Below, piece after piece: positions 56,757 through 64,000 of a DNA stretch of 64,000 nucleotides (within the stretch, counting starts at the first letter, position 1; every line of letters begins with the position of its first letter). Where the stretch lies: positions 826,548,786 to 826,612,785 of the forward strand of contig CM062297.1 in the NCBI GenBank assembly GCA_031216915.1, given 5' to 3'. The notes beneath the pieces are model-generated. The model was not told where the DNA came from. It did not search any database and saw only the letters and a list, made by a program, of their open reading frames with translations. Origin of the DNA: Pictodentalium vernedei. Lineage: Eukaryota; Mollusca; Scaphopoda; Dentaliida; Dentaliidae. The position numbers and the translations under genes are program-made.

Positions 56757-58460
56757 ACTCTTAAATCCTACTTCGTCTTTCCATGACAGACTCCTGGTGA
56801 CTTCAATTTTGCACATTTCACTGGCCTCCTATTCTGTAAATTGTGGGCACCAAAAATGAAAGCTCACTCATAAACTTGAGAGAAGACTCAAAAAAGATGA
56901 CATCTCTGCTTTGCCCAAATCTTCACTTCCCTCTTCACAAGCAAGTAAAATATCTCCCTCTTTCTCGGTCTTTTTACTGAATCAACTTCAATCAAGTCAT
57001 GGCTGCTCTAGCAACTGTGGCTTGATTCAGTAACAAACACCCAAGAAAAAATAAAGCCTTCATATAGCGTTCAACCGTAGGAAAAATATTGTATGTGCCA
57101 TGTGAACTAATGAATTATCATGATAAATATCCCGATTATAACTAATCATATATATACCCATCACGTGACATTTACAGTTGCTGGATAAACACGTCAAATC
57201 ACGCCTTTGATGGCTAAAACTTGTCAACATTTGCCATGCTTATTAGGTGTGGCTATGAAACGTCTGGAGGAAAACTTTCTGTAGTGCCCCAAAGTTGGAT
57301 TGGACCTTTCTTTCAAGAATGTGTTTCCAGTTTCAGCCCTTCATTTTAATGGCGCACGATCGCTCTCACGCGCCATCAATCATGCAATTACAATTTGCAG
57401 CGAACGATCAATCGCGCACGTGGAAAAAAAGCTGTTAACTTTTTTAGTTTATGTCAACAATGTCAGAGTTTCAGAAGCTGTGTCTGTAAATACTTGACTG
57501 TCTCGCCTATTTGATTAATCGAATAACCGGTGTAAGGTGCTATAGTCTATCATTTTTCATAGTTGACTATTTTTTTTAACTGTATATACCATGCCACTGA
57601 ATGATAATATTGATCTGCTAGAGACATGTAACGTTTCTCGGTACCTATTACCCTTCGTATTCATTGTTTACATCACGAAAATAGGCACTAATTTTGACTT
57701 TATCCTCGCATATTATTTCATGAAATGGACATTGTCATACCTAAACTCTGCTCTGGATCAAGCTATTGTGAGCAAATTGTTGATAATCCAAGTTAATTTT
57801 TGCCATTTTAATTTTTAAACCCGATAAATTTAATGGTGATGTGGAATTTATTGACACTAAATTTCTGAATGAATGTACACACTTTGAAGTGTTAGTATCA
57901 CGTGATGACTGTCACTAAGTTGATTACGTCAATGAGGAATTCCCGGTAAACCCAAATTTTTAGATGATCCGATTGGCTGGAATAAACACTGTGTGCTATA
58001 TTCCTGGCAATTTTCATCAAGCAACAACTAGTTTCTTGATCCCCAAAATGACCCAAATGAAAACTTCAGTGTTCAGACGACGAGTTGATTTTCACTTGTG
58101 TTGTCAGGATTTTGAACAGCATTTACATGTACCTCGCTAAATATTCCACTGTACATTATTATGCTTAAGAGTTAGAAATTTATTGGTAAGAAATTGTAAT
58201 TTTTGTATCATTAAATTTAAACTAATTTGCACTTTATTTCAGCGCTTTATATTATTATTTCGTAATTGCATCTCCTTTTTCATTTTTGTGCCCCAAGAGG
58301 CGTTTTCGCAAATCGGCATGCAACCAGAGAAACCGAGTGCCTTCTTGGGCTGGGCGCGCAGTGTATAGCACGCCAGGATTTTTTTTAAATGAAGGTCTAC
58401 AGTTTTCTTTCAAGAATGTGTTTTCAGTGGATGACCCCCGAGTTTAAGATACATTGTCTT
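56757..58460. other. No recognised gene; 20-bp direct repeat pair
   Basis: TTTCTTTCAAGAATGTGTTT occurs near 57308 and again near 58405. Between the two lie AT-rich DNA, GC-rich patches (GCGCACGATCGC near 57351) and short ORFs only. Confidence 0.4.
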
Positions 58461-58739
58461 TTAACCCTTTCTCTACCCAATGTACAGGCCAAAAATGACC
58501 AGCAAAGTAGCCCAAGTAACACTGAAACAGCCAAAATAAAGCTGAAATGGCCCAAAATATCCTTAAACATTTTCAATACAACCACACCAATATAGATGTC
58601 ATTCACTGTAACAGATTCTACGAGCCAGTTACAATGACATCCATACTGGTGTGATTTTATCGAAAAACAGATAAAATTTTCTTCAAAATATGAAATTTTG
58701 ATTATTTTCTCAAATATCTGCATTGTGTAAAGGGGTTAA
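58461..58739. mobile_element. piggyBac-like MITE
   Basis: TTAACCCTTTCTCTACCCAATG at the left and CATTGTGTAAAGGGGTTAA at the right are inverted. TTAA is at both borders (58461-58464 and 58736-58739). An inner inverted pair ACCAATATAGATGTCATT / AATGACATCCATACTGGT is also present. Confidence 0.72.
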
Positions 58740-60360
58740 TAGGTAATCTCATCCAACCGTTATTTATGAATATTTATAATAGTGTTCCGAACATGAGTGG
58801 CCTTAAGGCTTCATTGCCATGTATTTCCATCTTGATTCTGATAACTGGCTAGACTTTTTTCACTCCACATCAAGGGATGGCGGCTGTGCCCCTACTTGGA
58901 ATCTTGACCTAAACGATTGACTCCCTAGGACAGAATGACTACTCGACCCACCCCACTATAGCAACTATTCTAGCTTGTGTATTCCCATTGAACCTTGTAT
59001 GCAACCAGCTGCTATTTCCTAGCACAACGCTATTTGGATGGAGCAGTTGAATCAGATCAAGAGAAACCTGGGGGTGTCGAATAGGGTTTATATACCAGTA
59101 CCATTATGGGTTAGTTCTGCATTTCTCATAACTCCATGTAGGGATCCTTCTGTGTTTGGCCGGGCTTGTCTTTGTAGGCTAGGTTTGCCATTCTATAAAA
59201 CTGGACATGAAATGACGCCTAATATTTGATAAAACATTTTAACATATCACATGGGGTGTATACAATTTTGTTTACATTTAAGGAAGGTAGATTCCCAAAA
59301 ATTAAATCCACAGGAACCCAAAAAAATTTGGCATCATAAGCCAACATTTTAAGCTATTCCAACTTCAAAGATATTTTTACATTTTTGTTAGACTAGTATT
59401 AATATAATTTTTCTACTCACTTGGTAAGATAAAGAGTCATAAAAATACTGATCTATGCCAGAGCTTGTCTCCTTGAATGCAAGTCACTGAATTGTTTATT
59501 TAAAATTAACTCCTTGTGAAACTCAAATTTTGGACAGAAATAAGCTCATAATTCTTGTTCTTAAATGTTGGTATATCTGACAATATTAGTCCATGGTTTT
59601 AAAGTATTTGTATCCTAGTTTTATTATGCATATTGCCAGTGAATGGACATTTAATAAGCATGGTTCTGTTATAAAACATGGATGTCCAAAGTGTTGTGAG
59701 AAATTCTATCTATGAATTATGAGTTGACATGACACCCCCCACCCACAATGGTTTGTATGTCCAAGTATTATGAGCTATGCTGCAATCTAATGGTCGATAT
59801 TAAAAGGTTGTGAATAAAGTTAACTTCTATATGTATATGTGAGTTGGGGGAGCACGAAGATGCACATTTTGTGATACTAGTGTGTAATTTCAACAAAGAA
59901 ACAATTAAATTATTTGTAGTTGTAATATGCTAATATTTTAGAGCAGTGGCACGTTTGAACACATGTAGTTTCATATATAATTATTCTGTATGTATGCATA
60001 CAAAGAGTTATGTTCACCATATGACATTTAAGTGATTAAAAAAGAAATGAAAAATTAAACCCATAGTTCCTAAACTTTAGAACTTTTTAAAATTTTAGTC
60101 CAGACTAATGGGGTTCAAACTCATAATTCTTGTGCCTCCAATTACCAAAAACAGCTGCGCCATGAGGGCATGATTCGCCCATTATTAATTACAAGAGGGA
60201 AGCACACAATATGAGTATACATGTGTACTTGTCAGATTTTTTTTATATTCTTGTACAATAATCATAACCAACAACATACTGTGTTCAATAATTTGGAAAT
60301 AAAATTATTTGAATTTCATGTGAAAATCTTATGTCAATAGAGATCATAACTTCAAGAAAA
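58740..60360. other. No recognisable gene
   Basis: AT-rich sequence with short ORFs only. No element ends, tRNA-like or coding pattern was recognised. Confidence 0.45.
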
Positions 60361-60920
60361 AATCAACGATTTTCTAAGTAATAAAGTCCCATAACTCTGG
60401 AACGACTAATCGAACGGCGACACCAACCGAAAGGGAGCTTCCTTCCATCAACATAAACCACCTACCAAAAAATCGTGAAAATCTCTCGAAGCGTTCTCGA
60501 GTTATCATACGATGTGTAAAAAATCAACAATTTTCTAAGTAATAAAGTCCCATAACTCTGGGATGACTAATCGAACGGCGACACTAAACGAAAGGGAGCT
60601 CCCTCCATTGATATACACCACCTACCCAAAAATCACGAAAATTTCTCAAAGCGTTCTCGAGTTATCGTACGTGTAAAAAATCAACAATTTTCTAAGTAAT
60701 AAAGTCCCATAACTCTGGAATGACTAATCGAACGGCGACACTAAACGAAAGTGAGCTTCCCTCCATCGATATACACCACCTACCCAAAAATCACGAAAAT
60801 CTCTCAAAGCATTCTCGAGGTATTGTTCGACGCGTGACCGGACGGATGGACAGACAGTGGTATACCATAATACGACCCGTATAATACGACCCATTTTTTT
60901 TCAAAACGGGCGTATAAAAA
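60361..60920. mobile_element. Pearl/HINE-like element, family 5
   Basis: Three ~157-161-bp core units (starting at 60361, 60522 and 60679) are marked by TAAAGTCCCATAACTCTGG, CTAATCGAACGGCGACAC and TTCTCGAG(T/G)TAT. Then a GACCGGACGGATGGACAGACAG microsatellite (60836-60857). The 3' fold ATACGACCC / GGGCGTAT is followed by AAAAATT. Same plan as families 1-4 with a different sequence. The 5' end was not identified. Confidence 0.65.
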
Positions 60921-61195
60921 TTGGTATATCAGTCCTTCGGTCGGAATGTCCGGGAGCACAAGGATGTAATCTAGAGGTGCATGTCCGTTCCTGTTTTCGT
61001 AGGGTCAATAGTAGTGGAGTTAGGGTTAGTACAGAAACTATTTCTGAGGTGCACCTCACACTTGTGGGGTGAGATTTTCAAACCTTGTGGGGTGCTAAAA
61101 ACAAAAGAATTACCCAACAAGTACCTCCTTGTGGAAATGTGCCAATTTTGAAAGCTACGATTTGATTGAATTTAAATTCCACCCCCACTGCAAAA

Positions 61196-61636
61196 ATGGA
61201 TGCTAATACATCCTCTAGGGGAAAACTCAGGGTTCAATTAGCCCTTGGTGGCTCAGCCAGTAAAGCGAACTCCAGTTTTAAGGGCTCAGCACTTAAAGTT
61301 CCTTCAGTTGTTAATTCAAATAATACAGTTAAAGCTTTTACTAACAGTACTAAGAACTTAAAAGTGCCGTGCCATCGAGTAAATACCACTGTGGAGACAT
61401 TTCAGTGTTGGTGTTGATTCAAATAAGAGCCACGAACACCCGAGTTTAGTTGAGAATTCATCAAATTCGCGTACTGAAAACTCCACGGGAGACAAATAAT
61501 CGTGTACTTACATAATTCAAGGAAGCACTATTTCTGAAAATATCAGTTCTGGGGCAGTACATTGTTATTTAACAAGGGGAGGACCTAATTCAGAATATGA
61601 CACAGATAATTCCGTTTGTGACCCCGAATGGGCTCC

Positions 61637-61667
<31 letters not shown>

Positions 61668-61942
61668 AATTAAAGCGTTTCTTCATTGGGCCTAACTATT
61701 TTGGTACCAAGTCTATAGATTTATCTGATAGTGATATGTCAAATGATACAATTCAATGCAGAGTTGAGGATTTACCTGATATACCCGAACCCTCGGAGAA
61801 AGAATTGGACATGCACAAAGAAGATGTTGTTGAAACTTCAGAACATGCAGAAGCTGCATGCTCTGAAAATGCAACACCCTCTGCCAGTAGTCAAAAGAAA
61901 AGGGGTAAAAGGCCAAGGCAAAATTTGTGGGAAAAAACATAA
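61196..61942 (+). pseudogene. N-terminal coding fragment of an unidentified Ser/Asn-rich and acidic protein, ending at a pearl-like insertion
   Basis: A good start context (AAAAATGG, 61196) begins MDANTSSRGKLRVQLALGG. Reading shifts near 61400 to VGVDSNKSHEHPSLVENSSN, passes one TAA (61497-61499), then GGPNSEYDTDNSVCDPEWAP. After C23 (61635-61657) another frame reads LKRFFIGPNYFGTKSIDLSD...DLPDIPEPSEKELD...KKRGKRPRQNLWEKT. The composition (acidic, Ser-rich, then a basic KRxRxxLW motif) looks like genuine protein; I cannot name the family with confidence. Two shifts and a stop argue for decay, though the C23 break could be a homopolymer error. The frame ends at TAA directly against the pearl-like element at 61943. 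Confidence 0.45.
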
Positions 61943-63245
61943 ACAAGAGGCCCCAGGGGGCCTGAGGGGAACTCATCTGACATGGTAGCCTGAATATAAA
62001 ACCCAGGGAATTGATTTCAACAAGTTGCATCTGCCCCTCCTTAGAAAAGCTTATACCATATATCCAAAGATTTAGACCAGTGGATCTAAAAAAAAAAAAT
62101 TTTTAAGAATATTCCTCATACTAAACTAAGTTATAATTCAGGCTCCCATAGGAAGCCCAAATATGAACTCAGGGACTTGGCTTGAATCAACTTGAATCTC
62201 ACCTCCAGTGGGATGCCATTTTCCAAATATCAAAAGATTCTTCTGACTGGTGGATGTGAAAAAGAAGATTTTTGAAGAATATTCCTCATATTGAAGTAAG
62301 TTATAATTCAGGCTCCCACGGGGAGCCCAAATATCAATCCAGGGACTTGGCCTGAACAAACTTGAATCTCACCCCCTGAGGATGCTGCATGCCAAATATC
62401 AAAACATTCCAACCGCTGAATCTGAAGAAGATTTTTAAAGAAAAATTCCTCATATTGAACCAAGTTATAATTCGGGCTCCCACAGGGGGCCCAAATATGA
62501 ACCCAGGGACTTGGCTTCAATAAACTTGAATCTCACCCCCCTAAGGATGCTGCATACCAAATATCAAAATATTCCGACTGCTGGATCTGAAGAAGAAGAG
62601 TTTTTAAAGAAAATTCCTCATTTTGAACTAAGTTACAATTCGAGCTCCCACAGTCCTAAGGAAGCTTCACACCAAATAAGAATTCTCAGTACCGTATAGT
62701 TTTGGAAATATGGGCGTTTTAATTTTTTTTTCTATTTTTAGCTCCTGCAGTTCCCATGGGGCTACGGGAAAAAATGTTTTTGGCATAAATCAAGTACTTG
62801 TGACCCAATAAGCCCTCATATCAAATTTGGTTCAAATCTGCCTCGCAGTTTGGAAAATAGAAATTTTAGGCAGGGTGAAACGTCTTGCCCCTCCCATAAC
62901 GAAGGCCAATATAGCTCCTCGAACTTCTCTTGAACAAATCTGAGACTACACCTCAAAAGGAAGCTGCACAGCAATTATAACGTCTCTGCTACTGCTGGTT
63001 TGCTGGTTCATGAGAAGATTTTTTTGCTGGTTCATGAGAAGAAGATTTTTTAAGATTTAAGCACACTTTTTGGGCGTGGCAACTTTTTTGAACAAAATCT
63101 TAATTGCGATGTCATAAACTATTATCTCAAATATCAATTTCATTGGTTCAGCGGTTTGGGAGGAGAAGACGCAAACTTCATGTTCACAGACGACAGACGG
63201 TGAGTGATCACTATAGCTCTCCTGACTGAAAGTCAGGTGAGCTAA
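61943..63245. mobile_element. Pearl/HINE-like element, family 1, copy 1-6
   Basis: Starts ACAAGAGGCCCCAGGGGG and CTCATCTGAC. About four core units are followed by the 3' module from ~62650. A short ACGACAGACGG stretch precedes the hairpin CCTGACT-GAA-AGTCAGG and TGAGCTAA (63242-63245). The loop is GAA rather than the TTC of all other copies, i.e. the hairpin is inverted relative to its flanks. Copy 1-7 starts 3-5 bases later. Confidence 0.8.
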
Positions 63246-63248
63246 TAA

Positions 63249-63560
63249 AAAAGAGGCCCCAGGGGTACTGAGGGTGATCACATGACATGGTAGTCTAAAT
63301 ATCAAACCAGGGACTTGACTTGAATAAGCTGCACACCGCCCTCTCCTAAGAAAAGCATATACCAACCAGATGAAGCAGTTGTGCCCACACAAAACAGGGA
63401 TTTTCCTTCTATTTTCAGTTCCTGCACTTTTACATCCCAAAATTGAGATAAAGGCATAAAAAACAGATTTTTTTTTTATTTTTGTTCGGAAATTTTCGAA
63501 GGACTGAACAAAATATTTTCTCAGCACTTTTTCAAAGTCCCCAAAAAAGTATCCCATGAA
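63249..63560. mobile_element. Pearl/HINE-like element, family 1, copy 1-7 (5' end only)
   Basis: AAAGAGGCCCCAGGGGTACTGAGG, then GATCACATGACATGG, followed by the same variant module as copy 1-4 (CCTTCTATTTTCAGTTCCTGCACTTTTACATCCC). Stops near 63560 without core array or 3' end. Directly head-to-tail with copy 1-6. Confidence 0.68.
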
Positions 63561-64000
63561 GGAACTTCAAAGCTGATTAATCAAAACCAACAATTTATTT
63601 TGTCCTTTTTTTAACTATCTCAGCAAACATCTGCAAATCTTCTGTTTGTAGACTTCTGTGATTTTTGAAAGCAGACTTAATAACGAAGAACAATAGTAAT
63701 TTGCATCATCAGAGATGCACAATTATAAATTTAGATTCACATTTTGTTTTGGACTAAATGGGCGATTACAAAGTACCCCCGAATCAGCTGGTTTCAATGA
63801 TTCAACAGCAACAACCGTCAGGTAGAGGTATTGCTTAAAATAATTATTTTGAATCAGTACTTTGATAAGGTTGCTGTAAGCAGGATTACTTGTTTCCTCA
63901 AATGTGTTGGCTTGGTGAGTCATTTAATACTTGTTAGAAGGTATCCTTGGTTCAAAAGGGCTACTTATTTGGGACAATGGGGTTTTTAACAGAATCCGTT
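63561..64000. other. No recognisable gene
   Basis: AT-rich end of the window; nothing recognised beyond short ORFs. Confidence 0.4.

Overview
Animal nuclear DNA, probably a mollusc (bivalve or gastropod). It is AT-rich, non-bacterial and dominated by mobile DNA. The strongest clue to the group is a set of elements built from ~145-175 bp core repeats, an ACGG-type microsatellite and a terminal hairpin. This is the layout known for the 'pearl' elements of oysters and for Helentron-associated (HINE/DINE) elements. No intact single-copy gene is complete here; two partial host-type coding units are visible.

Layout. 0.1-2.1 kb: a decayed tyrosine-recombinase coding relic split by a hAT-type element with a perfect 8-bp target duplication. 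3.27-21.45 kb: a 228-bp tandem duplication whose second unit carries DIRS-type retrotransposon A (3687-21413). A second DIRS element, B (14608-21167), sits inside A's right inverted repeat, and a 4.7-kb pearl-like composite (4251-8933) lies near A's left end. Both DIRS elements code on the minus strand (Gag-like, RT-RNase H-methyltransferase-like, tyrosine recombinase). Both show split inverted terminal repeats, an internal complementary region and an AAT junction. A is dead; B is nearly intact, broken only by a 33-C run in the recombinase frame. 22.5-25.3 kb: two decayed Tc1 transposase copies facing tail to tail, one carrying a hAT MITE and a tRNA-derived SINE. 25.3-40.3 kb: pearl-like elements of several families nested in each other.

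41.2-47.7 kb: two phase-compatible exons (41494-41689 and 45714-46071) of a host-type gene with a C-terminal Myb/SANT-like domain. A hAT MITE sits exactly on the first splice acceptor, a 1.9-kb hAT element lies in the intron, piggyBac-like MITEs flank the last exon, and a decayed copy of that exon lies at 47.5 kb. 47.7-48.7 kb: a ~170-bp tandem array. 50.9-54.9 kb: a foldback element with one arm split by a pearl-like insertion. 54.9-58.7 kb: piggyBac-like MITEs, one with a long internal hairpin. 60.4 kb: a fifth pearl-like family. 61.2-61.9 kb: a coding fragment that stops at another pearl-like insertion, followed by a head-to-tail second copy.

The most novel-looking signal is the set of five element families with little or no core-sequence similarity but one shared plan: 5' hairpin, nucleosome-length core repeats, GGAC/ACGG/ACGT microsatellite, 3' hairpin, then (C)TAAAAATT. 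Two of them share ends but carry different core satellites. Also notable: natural empty-site controls for four insertions, an exact 52-bp patch copied between distant sites, and recurrent C/G homopolymers of 15-33 bases that break reading frames.
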